Translations under genes and position numbers: made by a program
Shown here: positions 27,095 to 36,590 of the stretch, piece after piece
How the letters are laid out: each line of letters opens with the position of its first letter
Position numbering within the stretch: the stretch's first letter is position 1
Notes under the pieces: model-generated
Told to the model about the DNA's origin: nothing
The model's input: only the letters and a program-made list of their open reading frames with translations
Databases searched by the model: none
Assembly: GCA_025362015.1 (NCBI GenBank)
Contig: JANYIO010000019.1
Location: 1-47,672 of the forward strand
Origin: Gammaproteobacteria bacterium
GTDB taxonomy: Bacteria; Pseudomonadota; Gammaproteobacteria; Pseudomonadales; Cellvibrionaceae
Length of the DNA stretch: 47,672 nucleotides
Direction: 5' to 3'

Positions 27095-28177
27095 TTAAAA
27101 GAAACGACTATTGTGCACTTTATTCCACACACTAAATAATGCCCGTTCTACAACAACTTGTGCAGCTAAGCCTAACTTTTCTGGTAAAGATTTTTTGACT
27201 GAATATTCCACTTCAAAAATATCAGCAGTATCAATTTGCGCTAATATATATTCATCGCTGGTTTGCAATTCATCAATTAAGTTTACACCCAAAGCACGAC
27301 GACCAAACCAGATCTCACCAGTGGCAACAGCGGCTATATCCACCTGAGCACGATGCTCGCTAACAAATTCTTTAAATAAAACGTGAGTATCTTCTAAGTC
27401 TTCAACAAACTTTTCACGTCCTTTGTGGGTGTTTTCGCCGAACATAGTAACAGTGCGCTTGAATTCACCTGCCGTAAACATTTCAAAGTCGATATCATTC
27501 TTTTTCAATAACCGATGAAAATTTGGCAGCTGTGCGACTACGCCGATAGAACCTAAAATGGCAAATGGTGCAGCGATAATTTTGTTAGCAACACAAGCCA
27601 TCATGTAGCCACCAGACGCAGCTACTTTATCCACACACACCGTGAGTGGAATATTTTTATGGGTAATGCGTGCTAGTTGACTAGATGCTAAACCGTAGCT
27701 ATGCACCATACCACCGCCACTTTCCACTTTAACGACGACTTCATCTTGTGGCGTTGCCAAGGTTAAAATCGCACTGATTTCTTCACGTAAGTTTTCACAT
27801 GCAGAGGCCTTTATATCACCAATAAACTCCAGGACAAATACGCGTTTTTTGTGCTCTTCCACAATCGCTGAGTCGCCAACTTGCCCTTTTATTCTCTGCT
27901 TGGCTAGTTTTTTCTGTTCAACCTTTTTTTCCTTTAAACGTTTTTTCTCATCCTTCTCTTGTTGCTTTAGCTGATCTTCGTCAAGAATTGCTGCCTGCAA
28001 AGCTTCGCGCATAGCGTCAAACTTTTCATTCAGTTTATTGATATGAATCTGACCCTTCTCTGACCGTTTGCCACGTAAGCCAGCAAAAACAATTAAAGTG
28101 ATAACAACAAAAACTGCAATGAGAAAAGTAACTGTTTTCGCTAAAAATAAACCGTAATTCGTTAAAAATTCCAACAC
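27095..28177 (-). CDS. sohB: SohB-family inner membrane serine peptidase
   Basis: VFVLEFIGDIKASACENLREEISAIL; DKVAASGGYMMACVANKIIAAPFAILGSIGVV. Confidence 0.93.
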   Translation of the reverse strand: MLEFLTNYGLFLAKTVTFLIAVFVVITLIVFAGLRGKRSEKGQIHINKLNEKFDAMREALQAAILDEDQLKQQEKDEKKRLKEKKVEQKKLAKQRIKGQVGDSAIVEEHKKRVFVLEFIGDIKASACENLREEISAILTLATPQDEVVVKVESGGGMVHSYGLASSQLARITHKNIPLTVCVDKVAASGGYMMACVANKIIAAPFAILGSIGVVAQLPNFHRLLKKNDIDFEMFTAGEFKRTVTMFGENTHKGREKFVEDLEDTHVLFKEFVSEHRAQVDIAAVATGEIWFGRRALGVNLIDELQTSDEYILAQIDTADIFEVEYSVKKSLPEKLGLAAQVVVERALFSVWNKVHNSRFF

Positions 28178-28303
28178 ATAAACTCCACTGAATTAAACAC
28201 CTCGCCGCAAGCAGCGAGTCATTTTTTTGTCACAATAGTTTTGTTCCAAAAATCTATTTCGTGGCAAGCCACGGAGAATTTAACCCTCGCTTGCGATTAA
28301 AAA

Positions 28304-28960
28304 CTATTTCCACTCGGCTACGGCATTGCTTGCCACATCATTTAGCGGCCGCGCCACCAAACCGGTGTTAGATAAACTAATTTCGTATAAAGCACCATGC
28401 TTCATTGGCAGATAAGTTGCACTACCGTAGCGGGCATCAATAACCGAAAACCATTTTGCATGCTCATTAATGAAGGTCCACACATCAACTTGATAAGGCG
28501 TATCGACAATCGCAAAAACCGAACGCTTGGCAGTAGTTTCTTTTGCAATATCAAAGTAACGACCACTTAACCTATCCAAACGATACGCCGGCTTGATTCC
28601 AAAGCCGGAAAAATACCCTTTCCATTTAATAATACGTGCATCCAATTGCCATTGATCTCCATGTAAGTTAAACCGTTGTTGTTTACCTGTTTTTACATCG
28701 ACAAGCACGGCAACAAAATATTGCTCTTCAATTGTTTCAAAATTAATTGTGGCAACTGGCTGTTCCGATAAAATTTGTTTGTAGCTGTAAATATCATAAG
28801 AAATCGCCCCCACCGCAACGGCAATCACCAGGAGCGCCAAGCCAAACATCCCTTTTAACCAACCCAGCAACCAACTGCTTTTCCATAAAATTTTTACGGC
28901 GTTATAAACGATAAACAAAGCAATAATAGCAATAGTAAGGGCTAGCAATGTGTATAACAT
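28304..28960 (-). CDS. conserved hypothetical membrane protein
   Basis: 218 aa, N-terminal TM segments; position between sohB and nudC. Confidence 0.75.
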   Translation of the reverse strand: MLYTLLALTIAIIALFIVYNAVKILWKSSWLLGWLKGMFGLALLVIAVAVGAISYDIYSYKQILSEQPVATINFETIEEQYFVAVLVDVKTGKQQRFNLHGDQWQLDARIIKWKGYFSGFGIKPAYRLDRLSGRYFDIAKETTAKRSVFAIVDTPYQVDVWTFINEHAKWFSVIDARYGSATYLPMKHGALYEISLSNTGLVARPLNDVASNAVAEWK

Positions 28961-28968
28961 ACAATTTC

Positions 28969-29772
28969 CTATTTGATACTTATCTGCAACGCTTGTCTCT
29001 GTTGCACAAAAGTATTAATTAAACAGCCCGATATCGTTGCCAGAGATGGCACGTTCGGTAATTGATTGTAATGATACCAAGCAGCAGCAAGTATTTCGTT
29101 TCGATCCACTATAATATCACCACTCACATAATCGGCCAAATAACCCAACATGAGCTGCCCTGGAAATGGCCAGGGCTGGCTGGCGATATATCTTATATTG
29201 TCCACATTAACACTCACTTCTTCCATTACTTCACGCACAACGGTTTGCTCAGGACTTTCACCGATCTCAATAAAACCGGCCAGACAACTAAAAATTTCCT
29301 GATGAGACTTGGTATGACGCGCAAGCAAACAATAATCGCCCTGAGTAACCAACACAATAATACAAGGTGATATACGCGGATAAAAATCCAGCGCGCAATG
29401 AGTACATATTTTTGCAAGATCACGTGGGTGTGGTACCGTGGGCTTACCACAGCGCCCACAATATTGATGATCAATATGCCACCGCAACGTTTGTAACGCA
29501 CGTCCCGCCAATTGAAATTTCGGGTCAGAAATAAACCCTAGCTGCGAGCGCAAATTTAACCATTGATAGCCAGGAATTTCCTGGCTGTTTATAGCAACAA
29601 CCCAATATTGCTCATCCTTATTTGCCACTACTGAGTATTGCAAAATAATATGCAAATTTAAGCAATAAAATTCATTTTCGTTTAATACAATCAAATGACC
29701 GCTCGTTGAACAAAGCAATTGGTCATTAGCAACAATAAAATAGAGTTTATTATTTAGCACTGTTGATAACAC
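28969..29772 (-). CDS. nudC: NAD-capped RNA/NADH pyrophosphatase
   Basis: YCGRCGKPTVPHPRDLAKICTHCALDFYPRISPCIIVLV Zn ribbon; GFIEIGESPEQTVVREVMEEVSV Nudix box. Confidence 0.96.
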   Translation of the reverse strand: MLSTVLNNKLYFIVANDQLLCSTSGHLIVLNENEFYCLNLHIILQYSVVANKDEQYWVVAINSQEIPGYQWLNLRSQLGFISDPKFQLAGRALQTLRWHIDHQYCGRCGKPTVPHPRDLAKICTHCALDFYPRISPCIIVLVTQGDYCLLARHTKSHQEIFSCLAGFIEIGESPEQTVVREVMEEVSVNVDNIRYIASQPWPFPGQLMLGYLADYVSGDIIVDRNEILAAAWYHYNQLPNVPSLATISGCLINTFVQQRQALQISIK

Positions 29773-29814
29773 CCATTCTTAACCACTTCAACTGCGAATA
29801 GCTACATCAACTCG

Positions 29815-31524
29815 CTAAACTACTTTATATCCAAGCGCCTCTAAACTTTCCTCCGCAATACGCAATATATCGGTATCTGCATTTTTATCAATTTTCAAGT
29901 TATCTAAATAATATTCAACACTAATGATGGCGTCGGCGAAAGTTTCCAGCATATGTTGCACCGCAGCCTGCTGCTCATTCGCGATCAAGGCCTCATCAAT
30001 AAATTTCATGCAGCCAGCCAATACTTTTGCAGCACGCGGCAAACTTAAAACAAACATACTACCGCGAACACCATCCAACGTAGCTGTAATATTAATAATA
30101 TGTGTTTTGTCATAATTTGATTCAGCAAATGCACTAAGTGCACGTTTAACCATTCCTAACCCTAGTTCTGCTTCATCGATAACTAATTTTTCTGCTTCAG
30201 CAATTTGATTATTTGCCATGGCATCATCGCGAGTGAGCGCATTAATTTTTGCCAGTTTATCGTCAGACATATTCGTCTTACCTAAACCCGCAATGGTACT
30301 TTCTACATATAATAAAGTATCCGCAACGCCCAAAAATTCTTCGGCTGAAACTATTTTTCCGGTTTCTTTCCAACGCTGAATTTTTTCAATTTCTTGTTTT
30401 AAACTATTGCTAGGTGAGACCAAGCCTACAATCGCTAAAATTTCTGCGACTTTTTTCAGCGTTTCTACCAACTCAGGGGCATCCGCCAATATTTCTGCGC
30501 CGTTTTGTGCAGCACTTTCCAGGATATTTTTTGTGCTGTGCAATTCATCACTCAGCACTGCCACCATAGAATTAATGGTATTTGCACTGGGACCTTTTAG
30601 GAATTCCATTTCACGCCCTAATTCAGTATCACTGTAACCTAACGGACGGACGCCGAAAGCAGTTGCTACTGCGAGAGATTTTTCTGTTGATGATTTTGAT
30701 AAGGCAAGCAAATACAATAATTCTTTTACGAGAGGCGCATCAGGTTCACGATTAAAAACCGCACGACCTTCAAACTGTAAACGTTTTATTTCACGATCAA
30801 TACTACTAAATAACATTTTCCGGCTTTTTGTAATGCGTAAATTTTCTTCACTGATTGCACTCAAAGTCGCATTGGCCATCCACCATAAATTGCCAACCGG
30901 TGTAGCGCCACAAATCGATTCCAACCTTTCCAGAGCCCGGCACATAATCGCAAAAGAAGCTTTAATTTGGCGCCCTTGTAATACTTTGAGCAATCCAGCT
31001 TGGTACATGTGACGCAAACGACGCACCAGAATTGAAATATCTTCTTGTGGCGCTACCGCCTGAACAGAAGCAGAGCGATTTACTTTACGCGGTTCAAATG
31101 CAAAATAATAACTCTCAGGTAATGACGGTGCACGGCGAGCTTGACGTAATTCATTAATATATGGGATCAGAAGCAGCGCCATGCTGCGAGAAGTTTGCGC
31201 GCAAAACTCCAAATAGCGCGGCAACATGAAAAATGCCGACGTGAGTATCTCTAATTTTTTGTCAATGCCAGCATCATCACCCAAGGTAATTTCAGTAATG
31301 TGCTCTACTAACTCTTGCGCCAGAAGGTCAATTCCTTTTAATTGAATCAAACTTAAAATACCGCGAATTTGCTTAATACCATCAATGCAACCTTGCAATA
31401 AGTCGCCGTTGCTTCTATCGGTTGAAAACTGCTCAAGACGAATTGCCGATTGTTCGATGGTAGCAATCAACTCATCGTGTACCATTTTTAACGAGGCACC
31501 ATTAAAGGTTTCAGTTGCGCTCAT
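29815..31524 (-). CDS. fimL: FimL-like Hpt-related protein
   Basis: 569 aa, helical Hpt-like N-terminus (GDLLQGCIDGIKQIRGILSLIQLKGIDLLAQEL); next to nudC as in Pseudomonas. Confidence 0.75.
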   Translation of the reverse strand: MSATETFNGASLKMVHDELIATIEQSAIRLEQFSTDRSNGDLLQGCIDGIKQIRGILSLIQLKGIDLLAQELVEHITEITLGDDAGIDKKLEILTSAFFMLPRYLEFCAQTSRSMALLLIPYINELRQARRAPSLPESYYFAFEPRKVNRSASVQAVAPQEDISILVRRLRHMYQAGLLKVLQGRQIKASFAIMCRALERLESICGATPVGNLWWMANATLSAISEENLRITKSRKMLFSSIDREIKRLQFEGRAVFNREPDAPLVKELLYLLALSKSSTEKSLAVATAFGVRPLGYSDTELGREMEFLKGPSANTINSMVAVLSDELHSTKNILESAAQNGAEILADAPELVETLKKVAEILAIVGLVSPSNSLKQEIEKIQRWKETGKIVSAEEFLGVADTLLYVESTIAGLGKTNMSDDKLAKINALTRDDAMANNQIAEAEKLVIDEAELGLGMVKRALSAFAESNYDKTHIINITATLDGVRGSMFVLSLPRAAKVLAGCMKFIDEALIANEQQAAVQHMLETFADAIISVEYYLDNLKIDKNADTDILRIAEESLEALGYKVV

Positions 31525-31552
31525 AATGAATTCCTAGTGTTCTAATGTTGTC

Positions 31553-31584
31553 TATAGCTTGACTGTCTAATATAGCTTGACTGT
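31553..31584. repeat. 18-bp tandem duplication
   Basis: tatagcttgactgt at 31553-31566 and 31571-31584. Confidence 0.7.
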
Positions 31585-31707
31585 ATCTCACCTACAGAAA
31601 TTATGCCCGTTCTTTGCAGATTGCTCGCCAAGAATGCTAATTGTTTCTCAAAAGCCCGCCTATACCTTGCACTTAACTTGCATTTAAATAGGAATAGACT
31701 GCGCTTC

Positions 31708-32439
31708 TTATTCAACGGGTGACGCTTGTTTCAGCCAGACACAGTTGCCATTGCTGCTTTTGTTAATACTAGTCAACTTTAGCTCATGTGCGGACAGTTC
31801 TTCAGTATTTGCCATAATAATTGGCAAGGTTTTTCGCACAGTTGATAAACGTTTAATTTCGTTGATTGCAACACCGCCAGAGTCCTTGTTGCCCTGATTA
31901 CCGCCCAGCAACAGAGCTGTTTGGCCGCCGGTCATCAGCAAATATACATCGGCTAGAATTTCGGCATCGAGTAATGCCCCGTGGAGATTGCGCTGCGAGT
32001 TATCAACGCCATACCGTTTACAGAGCGCATCCAAATTATTCTTTTGCCCAGGGTGCTTTGCACGCGCCATCAACAAGGTGTCTATTATCTTGGAGCGCGT
32101 TTCCATGTACGCGGGCTTAGGTGACAAGCGTGCAAACTCAGCGTTGATAAAACCTATATCAAACGCGGCATTGTGGATGATCAAATCGGCGTCGCCGACG
32201 AACGCAATAAAGTCAGCGGCGATATCGGTAAACTTGGGCTTATCTGCCAGCATTTGTGTGCTGATGCCATGCACCCGAAATGCACCTTCGTCTACTTCGC
32301 GTTCCGGATTAATGTATTGATGATAGTGTTTGCCAGTCAGCCGGCGATTGAACAATTCAACGCAACCAATTTCGATAATTCGGTGGCCGAGCGCGGCTTC
32401 AAGGCCTGTTGTTTCGGTATCTAAAACTATCTGACGCAT
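31708..32439 (-). CDS. dnaQ: DNA polymerase III epsilon subunit
   Basis: MRQIVLDTETTGLEAALGHRIIEIGCVEL; FIVHNAAFD-type Exo II (LIIHNAAFDIGFIN); HGALLDAEILADVYL. Confidence 0.96.
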   Translation of the reverse strand: MRQIVLDTETTGLEAALGHRIIEIGCVELFNRRLTGKHYHQYINPEREVDEGAFRVHGISTQMLADKPKFTDIAADFIAFVGDADLIIHNAAFDIGFINAEFARLSPKPAYMETRSKIIDTLLMARAKHPGQKNNLDALCKRYGVDNSQRNLHGALLDAEILADVYLLMTGGQTALLLGGNQGNKDSGGVAINEIKRLSTVRKTLPIIMANTEELSAHELKLTSINKSSNGNCVWLKQASPVE

Positions 32440-32489
32440 ATTTTTCTTCTGTTTAAGGAAATTCTATTAGTTACGATTGTACAACTACT

Positions 32490-32537
32490 TAAAATTAAGA
32501 CTGCCCCGTTAAGACCTATCCGGTTAAGCCTACCCGG
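32490..32537. repeat. degenerate 14-15-bp TTAAG tandem repeat
   Basis: ttaagactgccccg / ttaagacctatccgg / ttaagcctacccggc; resembles the 23.7-kb array. Confidence 0.55.
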
Positions 32538-32970
32538 CAGTCAGCATTTCAATCCCGCGATTCGCAAGACTATCGGCAATTTCATTTTCACGATGCCCGG
32601 TATGACCGCGCACCCAATGCCATTCAACTTGATGACGTTGATTCTGCTCATCCAAACGCTGCCATAAATCGACATTTTTGACAGGTTGTTTTGCCGCCGT
32701 CCGCCACCCGTTACGCTTCCAACCCAACATCCATTCAGTGATGCCTTTGCGAACATATTGCGAATCTGTCGTGAGGGTAACACTACAGGGCTCCTTCAAT
32801 GCACTTAAGCCTTCAATGGCCGCCATCAACTCCATGCGATTATTAGTACTATTAGCTTCACCACCACTAAGAGATTTTTCAATACCATCACAACGTAACA
32901 GCGCTCCCCAACCACCAGGGCCCGGGTTACCTTTGCAGGCACCATCGGTAAAGATTTCAACTTTTTTCAA
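32530..32970 (-). CDS. rnhA: ribonuclease HI
   Basis: [58 protein letters not shown]. Confidence 0.97.
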   Translation of the reverse strand: MKKVEIFTDGACKGNPGPGGWGALLRCDGIEKSLSGGEANSTNNRMELMAAIEGLSALKEPCSVTLTTDSQYVRKGITEWMLGWKRNGWRTAAKQPVKNVDLWQRLDEQNQRHQVEWHWVRGHTGHRENEIADSLANRGIEMLTAG

Positions 32971-33000
32971 TAGATTTCTCGACTTATTGCTAATGAATAA

Positions 33001-33885
33001 TCAGTGCTTTTTAGACTGTATGTGAAAATTCTCAGAAGGCGTTTGACGATTTGCACGCCCCAAAATCTTGGTAACACCCCAGCCGCGTAAGCCTGCATAA
33101 CCCTGCCATTCAGGCTTTAAGGGTGTCATGGCAAGATGATCTTTACGGGCAACTATTAAATAAATACCACCCCAGGGCAAGCGACACCTTTTACTCCAGC
33201 GCTCCAGCCATTGCAAATACTTAATGGCCTGTGGATGCTGAAACGGTGGCCGATAGAAGCATTGCTGTACCGTCACTGGTTCAAAATCCAATACGGCTAG
33301 CCAATCCAACACCCTTCCCAGGCGCAGCGACTGATGCCGCCACTGCGGCGACTTACTAATAAAACGTGCACACCAGCGCCCAACGCCAAATAAACTCCAA
33401 GGATTAAATCCCACGACAATCAGGTACCCGCTTGAAATTAGCACACCCGCCGCTTCACGCAACATGTGGTGCGGGGTTTGGCTGTAATCCAGCACATGAT
33501 GGAGCAATACCACATCGATAGAGTTAGCAGGCAAAGGCAAATGGTTAAAATCAGCCAAAGCAGATACGGTAGGATTTGTGGACACCTGCGAATAAAGTGC
33601 AAAGCGGTGCGAAATACGGCTGGACTGGAGTAAATCAACCTGCTCGGCAACGCTCAATTGCAGCAAGTGATAGCCAAACACGTTGCGCAATTGCTCATCT
33701 ATAAGCAATTGTTCCTCAGCGACTAAAACCTTGCCTAACGGCGACGCAAACCACTCACTGACCGGCTTAAGCGAACTGCGTAAAGGTAAAACGCCAAAGC
33801 GCTTGTGCCATAACACCCGACCACGAATAAAAAAACGTTGGATCGCGGTGAAAAAACGACTGTTGACAAAAAGGTGATGCGGCAT
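33001..33885 (-). CDS. class I SAM-dependent methyltransferase
   Basis: LPLPANSIDVVLLHHVLDYSQTPHHMLREAAGVLISSGYLIVVGFNPWS; adjacent to gloB/rnhA as in other gammaproteobacteria. Confidence 0.85.
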   Translation of the reverse strand: MPHHLFVNSRFFTAIQRFFIRGRVLWHKRFGVLPLRSSLKPVSEWFASPLGKVLVAEEQLLIDEQLRNVFGYHLLQLSVAEQVDLLQSSRISHRFALYSQVSTNPTVSALADFNHLPLPANSIDVVLLHHVLDYSQTPHHMLREAAGVLISSGYLIVVGFNPWSLFGVGRWCARFISKSPQWRHQSLRLGRVLDWLAVLDFEPVTVQQCFYRPPFQHPQAIKYLQWLERWSKRCRLPWGGIYLIVARKDHLAMTPLKPEWQGYAGLRGWGVTKILGRANRQTPSENFHIQSKKH

Positions 33886-33891
33886 TCTTGT

Positions 33892-33966
33892 TTCTCACAC
33901 AACTGGTTCTTACACAACTTGGTTCTCACACAACTTGGTTCTCACACAACTTGGTTCTCACACAAA
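33892..33966. repeat. 16-bp tandem repeat in a divergent promoter region
   Basis: ttctcacacaactgg / ttcttacacaacttgg / ttctcacacaacttgg x2 / ttctcacacaa. Confidence 0.9.
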
Positions 33967-34024
33967 AAGCAGAAGGAACGAGTCTGCTATCATCCACGAA
34001 TTATAGAAGATCAGGAGAAAGGAT

Positions 34025-34807
34025 ATGTTGCAAATTCATCCCATACCCGCATTCAATGACAATTATTTTTGGCTGCTTCAGCCGGACGCACTACAACCAG
34101 TCGCGTATATCATCGACCCCGGTGCTGCTGAACCGGTTTATACCGCACTTAAATCCCATCAACTAACGCTTGCGGGAATCTTAATTACTCATCACCATCA
34201 CGATCATATTGACGGTGCTGCGGAGCTTGGCCAAGCCTTCAAGGTTCCGATTTATGGTCCACCATCCGCGAAAATTCCGCAAATTACAGACTATCTAGTC
34301 GATGGTGATGATTTAACATTGGGGCCGCTTAACGCCAGAATCATTACGCTGCCAGGACATACTCGCGACCATATCGGCTACTTTATTCAACCCTCCCAAC
34401 ACCAGCCCAGCCTCTTTGGCGGCGACACTCTATTTGGCGCCGGCTGTGGTCGCTTATTTGATGGCACCGCCGAACAGTTATTTCAATCCCTGCAACGCAT
34501 TGCACGACTGCCTGACGCTACTCTGATCTACTGCGCACATGAATACACGCTCGACAATATTCGCTTTGCACTGCACATAGAGCCCGATAATACAAACCTA
34601 CTTACGCGCCAAGCCGTCGCCCTACACAAACGTCAACTACAATTACCGACAATACCTAATTCATTAGATCTCGAAAAACAAACCAATCCGTTCTTGCGCT
34701 GTCATTTACCCAACATTCGCCAACGCGTAGAACAATTAAGCCAGCAAACATTACTTACCGAACTTCAAGTATTTACTCAGTTGCGGCGCCTAAAAGATGA
34801 ATTTTGA
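34025..34807 (+). CDS. gloB: hydroxyacylglutathione hydrolase (glyoxalase II)
   Basis: MLQIHPIPAFNDNYFWLL; THHHHDHIDGAAEL; LPGHTRDHIGYF; CAHEYTLDNIRFAL. Confidence 0.97.
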   Translation: MLQIHPIPAFNDNYFWLLQPDALQPVAYIIDPGAAEPVYTALKSHQLTLAGILITHHHHDHIDGAAELGQAFKVPIYGPPSAKIPQITDYLVDGDDLTLGPLNARIITLPGHTRDHIGYFIQPSQHQPSLFGGDTLFGAGCGRLFDGTAEQLFQSLQRIARLPDATLIYCAHEYTLDNIRFALHIEPDNTNLLTRQAVALHKRQLQLPTIPNSLDLEKQTNPFLRCHLPNIRQRVEQLSQQTLLTELQVFTQLRRLKDEF

Positions 34808-34952
34808 GAACTGAAACAATGGCATAAGTTGACCCATTTTAGCTCAAGCCCTAGAATCCCTTGCGTTTATATACACCAAGTTCGGTTTTTCGCGCCAACA
34901 AACGTAATATAATAAAGACAGCAGCAATAACTTATTGAGTAGATGTAAAACT

Positions 34953-36566
34953 ATGATTTTTATTAACAGCTCATTTCCTAACTCTCAATTAGTCCATCGC
35001 GCGCTGACATTCTTTTTTATTACGACGCTTCTCGCAAGTTGCAGCTCTTTCACACACCACAAACCTGATGCTGCAAACACCGAAGCTCTAGTCATTATTG
35101 ATCCTGTGAATCAACAACCTGCAGAACCTGAACAGAAACTCATGGCGCCAGGTCAAAATGAAGATGGTAGCTATAACAGTATTTGGGACAGAATTCGCAA
35201 TGGTTATGGCCTCCCTGAGGTTAATAATGATCCTATCAACAACCAACTCCGTTGGTACTCTAACAATCAAGGTCATGTAAACCATTTTACCGCCCAATGC
35301 CAACCCTACTTGTATTACGTCGTATCTGAAATGGAAACCAATGGTTTGCCACTTGAACTTGCCTTATTGCCAATCATTGAAAGTAGTTATGATCCAACGG
35401 TAATGTCTCCAAGTCACGCCGCTGGAATTTGGCAATTTATTCCGCAAACGGGTAAAAACTTTGGCCTCAAAAAAAATAATTGGTACGATGGCCGCAAGGA
35501 TGTAGTCGCCTCTACCGAAGCGGCAATCCGTTACTTAAAAAAGCTGCACACCATGTTTGATAACGATTGGCTGTTAGCCATTGCGGCATACAATGCTGGT
35601 GAGGGCACCGTGTATCGCGCCATCGAAAAAAATAGGCGCGCAGGTAAACCAACAGATTTTTGGTCATTACCCCTATCAAAGCAAACCCAATCTTATGTAC
35701 CGCATTTGTTAGCACTTGCAAAAGTTATCTCTGATCCAAAACAATACGACTTAACACTGAACCCCGTTGCCAATGATCCCTACTTTGTCAAAATCAATGT
35801 GGCATCACAAATCAATCTGGCGCAAGCTGCCAAACTTTCCGCCATAGATGCTGGCGAACTTAAAAAATTAAACGCTGGATTTAATGGTTGGTTAACTCAT
35901 CCCACTGAAGCATGCCCAGTGCTGGTACCGATTGCCGATGCCGCTGCGTTTACTTTGCAATTGGAATCATTACCGAAGCTAGCGATTAAGCAATGGCAAG
36001 AACACACCGTTAAAAAAGGTGACACCTTAAGCAGTATTGCAAAACATTATGGGGTTAGCGTAGATACCATCACTACTATTAACAATGTAAAAAAATCCTC
36101 TCTGCGCCTCGGCCAGCAGTTACAAATTCCGCTCTCGGCACCATTCATGGATCCTTCGATGACAGCGGCCGATGAATTATTAGCTGCACGCAAGCTGCAA
36201 AAAGAAGCGGGTAAAACAAGTTATTACACGGTGAAACCTGGCGAAAATTTATCGGGTATCGCTAAAGCACAAAATATTTCAAGAGACACTCTTGCACAAC
36301 TTAATCATCTATCAGCAACATCAAAATTAAAACCGGGACAAAAAATATTGATGTTAAGCCAGTCAACATCTGAACAACACTCCTCAGCAACATCCAGCAG
36401 CCCGCGTAGAATTACTTACACAATTCAAGCTGGCGACACACTCTTCAAAATTGCCAACCGTTTTAACGTGACCACAAAAGAAATTTTAGAATGGAATCAA
36501 GTGAAAGATGAAAGTTACATTCATCCTAATCAGGAATTGATTATTATGATCCCAGCGAAAGGCTAA
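34953..36566 (+). CDS. mltD: membrane-bound lytic murein transglycosylase D with three LysM repeats
   Basis: LLASCSS lipobox; ALLPIIESSYDPTVMSPSHAAGIWQFIPQTGKNFGLK; three LysM-type segments (HTVKKGDTLSSIAKHYG, YTVKPGENLSGIAKAQN, YTIQAGDTLFKIANRFN). Confidence 0.95.
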   Translation: MIFINSSFPNSQLVHRALTFFFITTLLASCSSFTHHKPDAANTEALVIIDPVNQQPAEPEQKLMAPGQNEDGSYNSIWDRIRNGYGLPEVNNDPINNQLRWYSNNQGHVNHFTAQCQPYLYYVVSEMETNGLPLELALLPIIESSYDPTVMSPSHAAGIWQFIPQTGKNFGLKKNNWYDGRKDVVASTEAAIRYLKKLHTMFDNDWLLAIAAYNAGEGTVYRAIEKNRRAGKPTDFWSLPLSKQTQSYVPHLLALAKVISDPKQYDLTLNPVANDPYFVKINVASQINLAQAAKLSAIDAGELKKLNAGFNGWLTHPTEACPVLVPIADAAAFTLQLESLPKLAIKQWQEHTVKKGDTLSSIAKHYGVSVDTITTINNVKKSSLRLGQQLQIPLSAPFMDPSMTAADELLAARKLQKEAGKTSYYTVKPGENLSGIAKAQNISRDTLAQLNHLSATSKLKPGQKILMLSQSTSEQHSSATSSSPRRITYTIQAGDTLFKIANRFNVTTKEILEWNQVKDESYIHPNQELIIMIPAKG

Positions 36567-36590
36567 AGCGTTCGCCATCACAACCCGCGG

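Noticed and set aside
29062-29370. 102-aa plus-strand ORF
   Set aside because: Antisense to nudC with low-complexity composition; no support.
31988-32320. 110-aa plus-strand ORF (and 31866-32120, 32173-32424)
   Set aside because: Antisense to dnaQ, overlapping several alternative spurious frames.
33892-33966. CRISPR-like array
   Set aside because: Units are contiguous 16-mers with no unique spacers and no cas genes nearby.
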